From Thiofilum flexile DSM 14609 (GTDB lineage: Bacteria; Pseudomonadota; Gammaproteobacteria; Thiotrichales; Thiotrichaceae), in NCBI RefSeq assembly GCF_000380185.1, contig NZ_KB904817.1, positions 69,126 through 133,125 on the forward strand: 64,000 nucleotides of DNA, read 5' to 3'. Below, in pieces: positions 56,037 through 64,000 of the stretch. Each line of letters opens with the position of its first letter. Position 1 is the stretch's first letter. The notes beneath the pieces are model-generated. The model saw nothing but the letters and a program-made list of their open reading frames with translations. It had not been told where the DNA came from and did not search any database. The position numbers and the translations under genes are program-made.

Positions 56037-56951
56037 ATGCACTATTACAAACAAACTCGCTATAAATTGTTGCGTACTTTCTGTGTCGTGGCACAAAAAG
56101 AAAATATTACCCATGCCGCAGAGCAATTACATATCAGTCAGCCCACGGTTTCCTTACAAATCCAAGCCTTAGAGCGTGAAATGGGGGAGAAACTATTGGA
56201 GCGGCGCGGGCCGAGTGTAAAATTAACCCCGGAAGGAAAAACACTTTACCAATTGATTCAGCCTTTGACTGCCGGCATTGACTCCTTGCGTGAAACCTTT
56301 GCCGCGAGTTTGGGAAAAATTGAGGATGGGGAGCTAAATATTGCCGCTGGGCATTCGACTTCTTTGTATATTTTGCCGGAATATATTGAGCGCTTTCATC
56401 ACACCTATCCCGGTATTCGGATTAATCTGCATAACTACAGTATGCCCGCAGGCTTAAAGCCCTTATTAGAGGATCAAGTCGATTTTGCGGTGGGTTCTTT
56501 AGCACAGGTGCCAGATAATATTGCTTATAAGCCTTTTGTGGGGTTTAAGTCGATTTTGATTACCGCAATGGATCATCCGCTGGCGAAGAAAAAGCAAGTG
56601 ACTTTAGAGGACATTAGTCCCTATGGCATGATTTTACCACCGCGTCATGTGCCTATTTGGCATATGATCGATACCGTGTTCCGCCAGTACCAACTCACTT
56701 ATAAAGTGATTATGGAGGCTGGCGGCGGCTGGGAAGTGGTGAAGCGTTATGTGGAGGATAATATAGGGATTTCGATTACCAATGAAATGTGCATCACGGG
56801 TAAAGAGCAACTGGCTGTCCTACCCGTTGAGCGCTATTTTCCAGCACGCACTTATGGGCTGATCTTGCGGCGCGGTAAGTTTCTCTCTCCCCAAGCGAAG
56901 CGCTTTTTAGAAATGGTCGATGCAGATTTATTCCAACATGAATCCATCTAA
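56037..56951 (+). CDS. LysR family transcriptional regulator
   Basis: 304 residues. Winged helix-turn-helix at residues 5-65 (LLRTFCVVAQKENITHAAEQLHISQPTVSLQIQALEREMG), then a two-lobed co-inducer domain (about 95-300). Its style, with LSPYGMILPPRHVPIWHMI and EAGGGWEVVKRYVEDNIGISITNEMC, is of a general LysR sensor of small anions or metabolites; it is not CysB. Divergent from ppsA, so control of ppsA is possible but unproven. Confidence 0.85.
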   Translation: MHYYKQTRYKLLRTFCVVAQKENITHAAEQLHISQPTVSLQIQALEREMGEKLLERRGPSVKLTPEGKTLYQLIQPLTAGIDSLRETFAASLGKIEDGELNIAAGHSTSLYILPEYIERFHHTYPGIRINLHNYSMPAGLKPLLEDQVDFAVGSLAQVPDNIAYKPFVGFKSILITAMDHPLAKKKQVTLEDISPYGMILPPRHVPIWHMIDTVFRQYQLTYKVIMEAGGGWEVVKRYVEDNIGISITNEMCITGKEQLAVLPVERYFPARTYGLILRRGKFLSPQAKRFLEMVDADLFQHESI

Positions 56952-56982
56952 ACCCCGCTAAGCAAAGTGCAACACAAAGCCC

Positions 56983-58539
56983 TTACATGAGCCATTCCAC
57001 GGGTAACCAACTAATAACCGTAATAAGCATACGCTCTAGTAGACTAACATTAGGTTCTGAGGTGTAGATTTTAGTTTGTGAGCCGGAGGTTTCCTGCCAC
57101 TCTAATTCACCTTGATCGTTGAGAACGACTTGATAGGCCTGCGTTTGCATATAGTGCTCGGAGCTTTTAACCGAGTTTGTCCCATATTGACTATTTTCAA
57201 ATACAATCCCCATTTCAGTGTTATGGATAGCTGAGCGTGGATCAAGATTAAAAGAACCCACAAATACCGTCTTACGATCAACAACAAAGGCTTTGGCATG
57301 TAAACTCGCGCGGGTAGAGCCTAATAGAGAAAAACCTTCTGCTTGATAACTCTGGGGTTTTAGCTCATAAATCTTCACCCCCATCCTTAATAGTTGAGTT
57401 CGATAATTGCTATAGCCAGCATGTACTGCAGCTACATCATTAGCAGCATACGAGTTGGTTAAAATCGTGATATTAACGCCTGCATCGCGTAAGGTTTGAA
57501 ATAACTGAAGGCCATGCTCGCCGGGAATAAAATAAGGGGAGGAGATAATGAGTTCATGCTTAGCACTTTGCATGAGCTTAATAATGTCATGGGTAATATT
57601 ACCAGCTATAGCAGTGAGTGGGCTAATCACTTTAGTAGGGCGATCACTCAGTACACTAATAGGGGCATAATAGGTGGTTTGATTACTATTCGTTAGTAAG
57701 GTTTGAATCGCATCTTTTTGTTTAGCTACTTCCTCACGATAAGTCTTGAGCGCTTGCTGTGCTGGCTGTTGCCAGTATTGAAATACGGAGTCATTAGCCG
57801 GTGTGCCCAGTTTTTCAATGGGATAAGCCAGACCACTATACCAATAAGTATTAAACTCCTGTGTGACCTCTTGACCACCTGCGCCTGATACCAACATATC
57901 AAAATCATTAAAGGCTACATCACTATTATAATTAAAATATTCATTGCCCACATTGCGTCCGCCAACAATGGTAGTGACTTGATCGACGGTAAAGGATTTA
58001 TTGTGCATGCGGCGGGTAACTTGCGGAAAACGGGCTAAATACTCTGGTACACGAAAACTGCGTAACCAAAAGGGATTGAAAATACGGATTTGTAAATTCG
58101 GTTGATCCTGCCGAATACGTGCAAAAATAGCATCCCGCCCTTTCATATCCATATCATCTAAGAGTAGACGTACTTTGACACCACGCTGAGCGGCTTCCAT
58201 CGAGGCTTGTAGTAGTGCGCGTCCGGCATCGTCATCGTGAAATAAGTAGTACTGAATATCAATAGTATCTTTGGCAACATCAATCAGGCGAATGCGATTG
58301 AGGAGGGCAATTGAGCCATTACTTAAGGGGTATAGTAGATTAGGTTGACCCTGCCCCTTTTGTTGGAGTGCGGCTTGGGTAGCCTGATATAACGGTGTTG
58401 TAGTATTCACACTGATTTCAGGGCTTGGCTCCGGCTCAACGGGGTAGGCATAATCTCCGAGTAGACGGATAACAAATAGTCCTATTAGTGCTAATAATAA
58501 AAAACTAATAATAAAATGACGTTTAAAAAAAGCACCCAT
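56983..58539 (-). CDS. Phospholipase D-like / cardiolipin synthase family protein
   Basis: 518 residues with one N-terminal transmembrane anchor (about 9-28). Two HKD motifs: MHNKSFTVDQVTTIVGGRNVG (about residue 178) and LHAKAFVVDRKTVFVGSFNLDPRS (about 415), giving an active phosphatidyltransferase fold. The layout resembles E. coli ClsC (YmdC), which makes cardiolipin from phosphatidylglycerol and phosphatidylethanolamine. ymdB is not adjacent. Substrate is not proven. Basic start and the anchor place it at the inner membrane. Confidence 0.85.
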   Translation of the reverse strand: MGAFFKRHFIISFLLLALIGLFVIRLLGDYAYPVEPEPSPEISVNTTTPLYQATQAALQQKGQGQPNLLYPLSNGSIALLNRIRLIDVAKDTIDIQYYLFHDDDAGRALLQASMEAAQRGVKVRLLLDDMDMKGRDAIFARIRQDQPNLQIRIFNPFWLRSFRVPEYLARFPQVTRRMHNKSFTVDQVTTIVGGRNVGNEYFNYNSDVAFNDFDMLVSGAGGQEVTQEFNTYWYSGLAYPIEKLGTPANDSVFQYWQQPAQQALKTYREEVAKQKDAIQTLLTNSNQTTYYAPISVLSDRPTKVISPLTAIAGNITHDIIKLMQSAKHELIISSPYFIPGEHGLQLFQTLRDAGVNITILTNSYAANDVAAVHAGYSNYRTQLLRMGVKIYELKPQSYQAEGFSLLGSTRASLHAKAFVVDRKTVFVGSFNLDPRSAIHNTEMGIVFENSQYGTNSVKSSEHYMQTQAYQVVLNDQGELEWQETSGSQTKIYTSEPNVSLLERMLITVISWLPVEWLM

Positions 58540-58631
58540 GATTTTCTTCGACTCTAAATATGGCTAAAAATAAATAAGATTTCTTCAAGTGTAGCAGGTG
58601 ATGGTCAAAATATGAGGCAAGATGGTGGGCT

Positions 58632-58669
58632 TGCCGCCAAGACTGCTCCAGAAATACCCGATTACTTTT
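58632..58669 (-). repeat. Half copy of the palindromic dispersed repeat
   Basis: The reverse complement of these 38 bases matches 53209-53246 with two mismatches, covering the outer arm, the TTTCTGGAGCAGTC word and the start of the inner stem. The other half is missing. It sits in the divergent region between the PLD gene and the qorB-like gene. Confidence 0.8.
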
Positions 58670-58781
58670 ATACCTAGGGGTGATAGAAAAACCATTTAAT
58701 AATAGGGCTGGTTCTTAAATAAGTACCAGTGCTTTACCATGCGCTACCTGAGTTATTTTAACTTTTACCTAGGAGTCGATC

Positions 58782-59660
58782 ATGTCGAAATTATTAGTCA
58801 CCGGCGCATCCGGTCATTTAGGGCAATTAGTCTTACGCCACCTCATCGAAACAGAAAAAGTACCCCCTAGCCAAATCATTGCTACCACCCGCAAACCAGA
58901 ATCCCTCGCGGACTGGGCTGCAAAAGGTGTAGAGGTGCGCGTGGCGGATTTTAATGAAGTTGCTTCCTTACAACAGGCTTTTGCGGGGGCGGGGCGTTTA
59001 TTACTGATTAGTACCGATGGTGTTGGTACGCGTTTGACGCAACATGGTAATGCGATTAAAGCAGCAGAGGCAGCCGGGGTGCAGCATATTATTTATACCT
59101 CGATGCCGGATCCTGCTAATAGTTTGGTGAGTTTTGCCCCAGAGCATCTAGCGACCGAGCAGCTCTTGGAGCAAAGCACGCTGACTTGGACGATACTGCG
59201 TGATTCTTGGTACTTTGAGAATATTTTACACAGCGCGGGTGTTTGGCTCGCTACGGGTAAAGCCTATACCGCAGCAGGTGAGGGAAAGCTTTCTCATATA
59301 GCACGCGAAGATTTAGCACGGGTAGCCGCTAAGGTATTAGCTTCTAATAATAGCGAGAATCGCATTTACACCCTAACTGGAGCCGAGGCCTTTACCACCC
59401 AAGAAATCGTGGATTTAGTCGCTAAAACGGCTGGAAAAACGATTCAAGTGATACAGGTGGGAGTACCTGATATTGTAGCCGGTGCAGTTCACGCGGGTTT
59501 ACCAGAGCCTATAGCACAGATGGTTGCTTCATTTGATGCCAATATTGCCGCCGGACAATTTGCAGCGATTACTTCAGACTTTACCACCTTAACTGGACGT
59601 GCGCCGCTACCATTTGCACAATGGTTAGCTGAGCATAAGTCGGCACTGGTTGCACACTAA
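58782..59660 (+). CDS. NmrA-type NAD(P)-dependent reductase, QorB-like
   Basis: 292 residues, an atypical short-chain dehydrogenase. Rossmann motif TGASGHLGQ at residues 7-15, RVADFNEVASLQQAFAGAGRLLLIS, and YTSMPDP then a TWTILRDSWYFEN block, all as in E. coli QorB (YtfG), an NADPH:quinone oxidoreductase 2. The usual YxxxK catalytic pair is absent, as in that family. GGAG precedes the ATG. A palindrome follows at 59714-59739. Confidence 0.82.
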   Translation: MSKLLVTGASGHLGQLVLRHLIETEKVPPSQIIATTRKPESLADWAAKGVEVRVADFNEVASLQQAFAGAGRLLLISTDGVGTRLTQHGNAIKAAEAAGVQHIIYTSMPDPANSLVSFAPEHLATEQLLEQSTLTWTILRDSWYFENILHSAGVWLATGKAYTAAGEGKLSHIAREDLARVAAKVLASNNSENRIYTLTGAEAFTTQEIVDLVAKTAGKTIQVIQVGVPDIVAGAVHAGLPEPIAQMVASFDANIAAGQFAAITSDFTTLTGRAPLPFAQWLAEHKSALVAH

Positions 59661-59713
59661 GTGCTTACTAATCAAAAGAATACCTATTACTAAGCACCCA
59701 ATAGTCTAGTGAT

Positions 59714-59739
59714 CAAAACGTGTCTACGGGCACGTTTTG
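59714..59739 (+). terminator. Hairpin between the qorB-like gene and dnaE
   Basis: CAAAACGTG at 59714-59722 pairs exactly with CACGTTTTG at 59731-59739 around an 8-base loop. There is no T tract. It may end the upstream transcript; a promoter for dnaE would then lie in the next 70 bases (TATACT near 59770). Confidence 0.5.
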
Positions 59740-59808
59740 TGTGAACCGATACCTTCCTTTTCTCCCATGTTATACTACGACCTGATTTAATTTCCTGCGA
59801 TTCAGGCC

Positions 59809-62800
59809 ATGACTCCATTCGTACATTTACGCCTCCATACCGAATACTCCTTAGTGGATAGTACTATCCGTATCAAAGCATTGATGAAGGCTGTTGAGAA
59901 GGCCGCCATGCCAGCCGTAGCTATGACCGATCTGAATAATCTATTTGCGCTGGTGAAGTTTTATAAAGCGGCGATGGGAGCAGGGATTAAGCCTATTTTT
60001 GGCATCGATATTTTACTGCAAGATGAGCACGACCGGCAGAATACCTTTCATATGATTTTGCTGTGTCAAAATAATATGGGGTATCGCAATCTGACCAAAT
60101 TAATTTCTCGCGCCTATCTAGAGGGACAAGTGTTAGGTATTCCACGAGTGAAGCGTGAGTGGGTGGCAGAGTTGAGTGAGGGGGTGATTGCACTATCGGG
60201 TGCTAAAGATGGCGATGTAGGGCATGCCTTATTAGCAGGTAATCAAGCATTAGCTACTGAATATTTAACCGAGTGGCTGCAAATCTTTGGGGATCGTTAT
60301 TATATTGAGCTGCAACGCACGGGGCGGGATCAGGATGAAATTTATTTAACAGCAGCGGTGGAGTTAGCACTGCAATTTAATGTACCCGTCGTGGCGACTA
60401 ATGACGTGCGTTTTTTAAGCTCGGATGATTTCTATGCGCATGATGCGCGGGTCTGTATTCGGGATGGTTATGTGATGGCTGATCCTAAACGCCCCAAGCG
60501 TTATAGTGAGCAACAGTATTTACGTACTCCTGAGGAAATGGTCGAGCTATTTGCTGATATTCCGAGTGCCTTAGAAAATACGATAGAGATTGCTAAGCGC
60601 TGCAATCTGTCGCTGACCTTAGGCAAGAATTATTTACCGCAATTCCCTATTCCAGATGGTATGACTACAGAAGAATACTTTTGTAAGGTCAGTGAGGAGG
60701 GATTAGAGGAGCGCTTAGATTTTCTATTAGGGGATAAAACACCTCGTGGCACCCCCGCATTTGAAGAAAAGCGCAAGCCCTATGATGAGCGTCTAAAAAT
60801 TGAATTAGATGTGATTAATAAAATGGGCTTTCCGGGCTATTTTCTTATCGTTGCCGACTTTATTCAATGGGCTAAGGATAATGGTATTCCCGTAGGCCCT
60901 GGACGGGGATCAGGGGCGGGGTCATTGGTGGCCTATGCTTTAAAGATTACCGATCTTGACCCACTGGCTTATGACTTACTGTTTGAGCGCTTTTTGAATC
61001 CTGAACGGGTATCCATGCCGGACTTTGATATCGATTTCTGTATGGATAATCGTGATAAGGTCATTGATTATGTGGCGCGTACCTATGGACGGAATCAGGT
61101 TTCACAGATCATTACCTATGGTTCGATGGCAGCTAAAGCCGTGGTGCGCGATGTAGGCCGGGTGCTGGGTCATCCTTATGGGTTTGTGGATCGCATTGCT
61201 AAGTTGATTCCGTTTGAAGTGGGTATGACACTCACTAAGGCATTAGCGGAGGCGGAGGATTTAAAGCAGCTCTATGATTCTGACGAGGAAGTCAAAGCCT
61301 TACTCGATTTAGCCTTGTCGCTAGAGGGATTATCACGTAATACCGGCAAGCATGCGGGGGGCGTATTAATCGCACCGTCGGATTTAACCGATTTTACCCC
61401 TATCTATTGTGAGGAAGGGGGCGAGGGGCTGGTATCACAATATGATAAAGATGATGTTGAAGCCGTTGGCTTAGTAAAGTTCGACTTTTTGGGTTTACGT
61501 AATCTAACCGTCATTGATTGGGCGGTGCACAATATTAATCAAATTCGTGCCGCCAAAGGGCAAGAGCCATTAGATATCAATCGTATTCCTTTGGATGATC
61601 CAGCCTCCTTTGATCTATTAAAAGCACAAAAAACCACGGCGGTATTCCAGTTGGAGTCGCGCGGTATGAAGGATTTGATTCGTCGCCTTCAGCCCGATGT
61701 ATTTGAGGATATTATTGCATTAGTGGCCTTATTCCGTCCCGGACCGCTGCAATCGGGGATGGTGGATGACTTTATTAATCGTAAGAAAGGGATTGCTAAA
61801 GTCGAGTACCCACATCCGAGCTTAGAGCAAATTCTAAAGCCTACCTATGGTGTTATTGTTTACCAAGAGCAGGTCATGCAGATCGCGCAGGTATTGGCGA
61901 ATTACACCTTAGGTGGGGCGGATATGCTGCGTCGTGCCATGGGTAAGAAAAAACCAGAAGAAATGGCGAAGCAACGCTCTATTTTTATGGATGGAGCGCG
62001 ACAAAATAGTATTGATGAAAGTCAAGCTACTTACATCTTCGACTTAATGGAGAAGTTTGCGGAGTATGGGTTTAATAAATCGCATTCAGCGGCGTATGCG
62101 TTAGTAGCCTTTCAAACCGCATGGCTCAAAGCGCATTATCCAGCAGCGTTCATGGCTGCGGTATTGTCAGCGGATATGGATAATACTGATAAGGTAGTGA
62201 CCTTATTAGATGACTGCCGTCAATTAGGGTTAGAGATCATACCACCTGATATTAATCGTTCCGCCTTTGAGTTTACGGTAGCAGGGGATAAGAGCATTTT
62301 GTATGGCCTAGGGGCGGTCAAGGGGGCGGGTGAGGCTGCTCTGAGTGTCATTGTTGAAAGTCGACGCACTAAAGGGAAGTTTACGTCGTTGGCGGATTTA
62401 TGCCAGCGCGTTAACTCCCAGAAGGTGAATAAGCGCGTTTTAGAGACCCTGATTAAATCCGGTGCTTGTGACAGCTTAGGTGCGACACGTAGTTCGATGT
62501 TAGCCTTTTTACCAGAAGCGTTACGCATGGCAGAGCAATATCACCGTAATGAAAATGTGGGACAGGTCGATCTATTTGGCGGTTTATTTGGTGGGGTCAA
62601 TGATGAGCCAACCGAGGCCAGTATGCCTGAGCTACCTGAATTTCCTGAAAAAGAGCGTCTGAAATTAGAAAAAGAGACATTAGGGCTGTATCTGACTGGA
62701 CATCCACTCGATGAGTATAAGCAAGAGGTCGAGGGGTTAACACAACGTAGACGCTTAGCCGATTTAGCAGAAGAGGATGGTACGGAGTATTTTCGTGAGA

Positions 62801-63291
62801 AAGTGATGTTAGCAGGGCTAGTCGCCTCGATACGAGTACAGGCAACGGATAATGGTAAGCGTGCTTTTGTTCAGTTGGATGATAATACCGGCTACTACGA
62901 GGCTTTGGTGTTTACCGATACCTTTAATGAGTTTGGCAAGTTTCTAGAAAAAGATACCTGCATCGTCTTAGAGGGACAGCTAGATACAGATAGGCGTATA
63001 GGGCGCACACGCTTTAGAGTGGAAAAGATACATTCGATGCAGTCGATAAGAGAGTGTTTTATTCGCAAGATCGGCCTAAAGATAACCTCTAACCAGTCTT
63101 TGGATAAAATTAAGCCGTTTTTACAGCCAGTAGAGCAGTCTAGCTGTTCTATTGTTGTGCAATATGCTAATGATCAAGCCTATGCAGAGGTGCGATTGGG
63201 TGAGCAATGGGGCATCGATTTAAAGGATGCGAGTGTTCGTGAGCTATACAATGCACTGGGTAAAGAAAATGTTAGGTTTGTATTCAGTTGA
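59809..63291 (+). CDS. dnaE: DNA polymerase III alpha subunit
   Basis: Replicative polymerase subunit of 1160 residues, the E. coli length. Order: PHP domain (FVHLRLHTEYSLVDSTIRIKAL), polymerase palm with PGRGSGAGSLVAYALKITDLDP and the catalytic Asp pair in PDFDIDFC (about 400), ALFRPGPLQSGMVDDFINRK, EYGFNKSHSAAYALVAFQTAW, then an OB fold (VMLAGLVASIRV) and a C-terminal tau-binding region. It contains no proofreading exonuclease, which is a separate subunit. The gene lies about 450 bp upstream of the 16S rRNA. Confidence 0.98.
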   Translation: MTPFVHLRLHTEYSLVDSTIRIKALMKAVEKAAMPAVAMTDLNNLFALVKFYKAAMGAGIKPIFGIDILLQDEHDRQNTFHMILLCQNNMGYRNLTKLISRAYLEGQVLGIPRVKREWVAELSEGVIALSGAKDGDVGHALLAGNQALATEYLTEWLQIFGDRYYIELQRTGRDQDEIYLTAAVELALQFNVPVVATNDVRFLSSDDFYAHDARVCIRDGYVMADPKRPKRYSEQQYLRTPEEMVELFADIPSALENTIEIAKRCNLSLTLGKNYLPQFPIPDGMTTEEYFCKVSEEGLEERLDFLLGDKTPRGTPAFEEKRKPYDERLKIELDVINKMGFPGYFLIVADFIQWAKDNGIPVGPGRGSGAGSLVAYALKITDLDPLAYDLLFERFLNPERVSMPDFDIDFCMDNRDKVIDYVARTYGRNQVSQIITYGSMAAKAVVRDVGRVLGHPYGFVDRIAKLIPFEVGMTLTKALAEAEDLKQLYDSDEEVKALLDLALSLEGLSRNTGKHAGGVLIAPSDLTDFTPIYCEEGGEGLVSQYDKDDVEAVGLVKFDFLGLRNLTVIDWAVHNINQIRAAKGQEPLDINRIPLDDPASFDLLKAQKTTAVFQLESRGMKDLIRRLQPDVFEDIIALVALFRPGPLQSGMVDDFINRKKGIAKVEYPHPSLEQILKPTYGVIVYQEQVMQIAQVLANYTLGGADMLRRAMGKKKPEEMAKQRSIFMDGARQNSIDESQATYIFDLMEKFAEYGFNKSHSAAYALVAFQTAWLKAHYPAAFMAAVLSADMDNTDKVVTLLDDCRQLGLEIIPPDINRSAFEFTVAGDKSILYGLGAVKGAGEAALSVIVESRRTKGKFTSLADLCQRVNSQKVNKRVLETLIKSGACDSLGATRSSMLAFLPEALRMAEQYHRNENVGQVDLFGGLFGGVNDEPTEASMPELPEFPEKERLKLEKETLGLYLTGHPLDEYKQEVEGLTQRRRLADLAEEDGTEYFREKVMLAGLVASIRVQATDNGKRAFVQLDDNTGYYEALVFTDTFNEFGKFLEKDTCIVLEGQLDTDRRIGRTRFRVEKIHSMQSIRECFIRKIGLKITSNQSLDKIKPFLQPVEQSSCSIVVQYANDQAYAEVRLGEQWGIDLKDASVRELYNALGKENVRFVFS

Positions 63292-63741
63292 TTTTTTTGT
63301 GATTTTTAAAAAAGTTACTAAAAAATGAAAAAAGTACTTGGCAAACTAAAATCACATGGCTAATATACGCACCTCGCAGCAAGCAGCACACTGCAAGTTG
63401 CTAAACTAAGCACCCGTTATTAGTAATAAAATCAGGTAGTTAGTTGAAAAGATAAAATCTAGTTTGTTTCGAAAAATTGATGAAAGTTGTTGACAAACAA
63501 AAAAATCAGTATAGAATAGACAGACTAACATTAAGCAAGACTTAATGAGTTATTTAAAAAGTAAACAAATAAACTTGTGTGGGTGCTTGAATCATCTGTA
63601 GTAACAGAATGTATCAAGTATTCACTTTCGTCAAGAAAGTAATTCACTATTATATATTCTGAGCAAAAAACACGTTGGTAGGTAGTGGTGTTGTTTAGTA
63701 TTCATATTAAACAGTATAGCTAAGCTATTGACACAAAGATT
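63292..63741. other. Leader region between dnaE and 16S rRNA
   Basis: 450 bp of AT-rich sequence. It carries the rRNA promoter and about 220 bases of 16S leader. I saw no gene. A clear boxA antitermination element was not found; the segment CTTGTGTGGGTGCTTG (near 63572) is usual in gammaproteobacterial rRNA leaders. Confidence 0.5.
63490..63517 (+). promoter_or_regulatory. Likely sigma70 promoter of the rRNA operon
   Basis: A perfect TTGACA at 63490-63495 and TAGAAT at 63512-63517 with a 16-base spacer. The A-rich DNA upstream could serve as an UP element. It lies about 225 bases before the 16S gene. Confidence 0.7.
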
Positions 63742-64000
63742 AAACTGAAGAGTTTGATCCTGGCTCAGATTGAACGCTGGCGGTATGCTTAAGACATGCA
63801 AGTCGAACGGTAGTCCCTTCGGGGATGAGAGTGGCGCACGGGTGAGTAACACGTGGGAATCTACCCAGTAGCGGGGGATAGCCTGGAGAAATCCAGATTA
63901 ATACCGCATACGCTCTACGGAGGAAAGGCTTCGGCCACTATTGGATGAGCCCGCGTTGGATTAGGTAGTTGGTGAGGTAAAGGCTCACCAAGCCTGCGAT
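63742..64000 (+). rRNA. rrs: 16S ribosomal RNA, 5' end (partial)
   Basis: Begins with AAACTGAAGAGTTTGATC and continues with the universal 27F site, then the V1 region, the GGCGCACGGGTGAGTAACACG block and the CTCACCAAGCC region. About 259 bases are visible before the window ends. V1 is short, with a CCTTCGGG tetraloop. The gammaproteobacterial placement rests on this text and on the neighbouring genes. Confidence 0.98.

Noticed and set aside
56037..56951. cysB
   Set aside because: The N-terminus and the effector domain do not match CysB signatures; kept as an unspecified LysR regulator.

Overview
The window is chromosomal DNA of a gammaproteobacterium. A 16S rRNA gene starts at the right edge with a gammaproteobacterial 5' end, and the housekeeping genes (clpB, grpE-dnaK-dnaJ, zapA with a ZapB-like partner, ygfB-pepP-ubiH-ubiI, ppsR-ppsA, rluA, mtgA, yadGH) read as close relatives of the Escherichia coli proteins. 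Base composition in the core is moderate. A sulfur-oxidising Thiothrix-like lineage would fit, but the genus is an inference I cannot test here.

Layout. 1-13.7 kb: a divergent partial gene, rluA, an MFS transporter, nadK-recN, ompW, riboflavin synthase, a chalcone-isomerase-like periplasmic protein, an SGNH hydrolase, two paralogous small exported proteins, clpB behind a sigma32-type promoter, and the yadGH ABC exporter. 13.9-20.3 kb: an accessory island. It holds an alanyl-tRNA-synthetase-like protein cut down to the catalytic and helical domains, overlapping by 4 nt a very AT-rich multi-GAF sensor with a degenerate kinase-like tail, followed 12 nt later by an AT-rich protein with a C-terminal TIR-like domain, and then a convergent small membrane protein. 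This is the best candidate for an undescribed system, possibly antiphage defence or stress signalling. 20.5-28.8 kb: mtgA, an exported glycosidase-like protein with a CBM9-type domain, and a TelA/XpaC/SPFH/zinc-ribbon envelope-stress operon that includes an unlisted 38-residue membrane peptide.

28.8-41 kb: a gene-poor stretch with a minus-oriented terminator, then grpE, dnaK, dnaJ (two clear sigma32-type promoters), dapB, a cytochrome b561, a cytochrome c', aroC, birA-coaX-SPOR, a CbiX-like protein and a YihY/BrkB protein. 41-46 kb: zapA and a ZapB-like gene diverge from ygfB-pepP-ubiH-ubiI. 46-49 kb: a STAND-type ATPase with three nearly identical 44-residue TPR-like repeats, then tRNA-Leu(CAA). 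49-63 kb: queA, a double-SH3 exported protein, folD, ppsR, ppsA, a LysR regulator, a phospholipase D/cardiolipin-synthase-like protein, a QorB-like reductase and dnaE. 63.5-64 kb: an rRNA promoter and the start of 16S rRNA.

A palindromic dispersed repeat occurs downstream of ppsA, as a half copy upstream of the qorB-like gene, and in diverged form after dnaK. Most convergent gene pairs are separated by strong perfect hairpins, listed as terminators.
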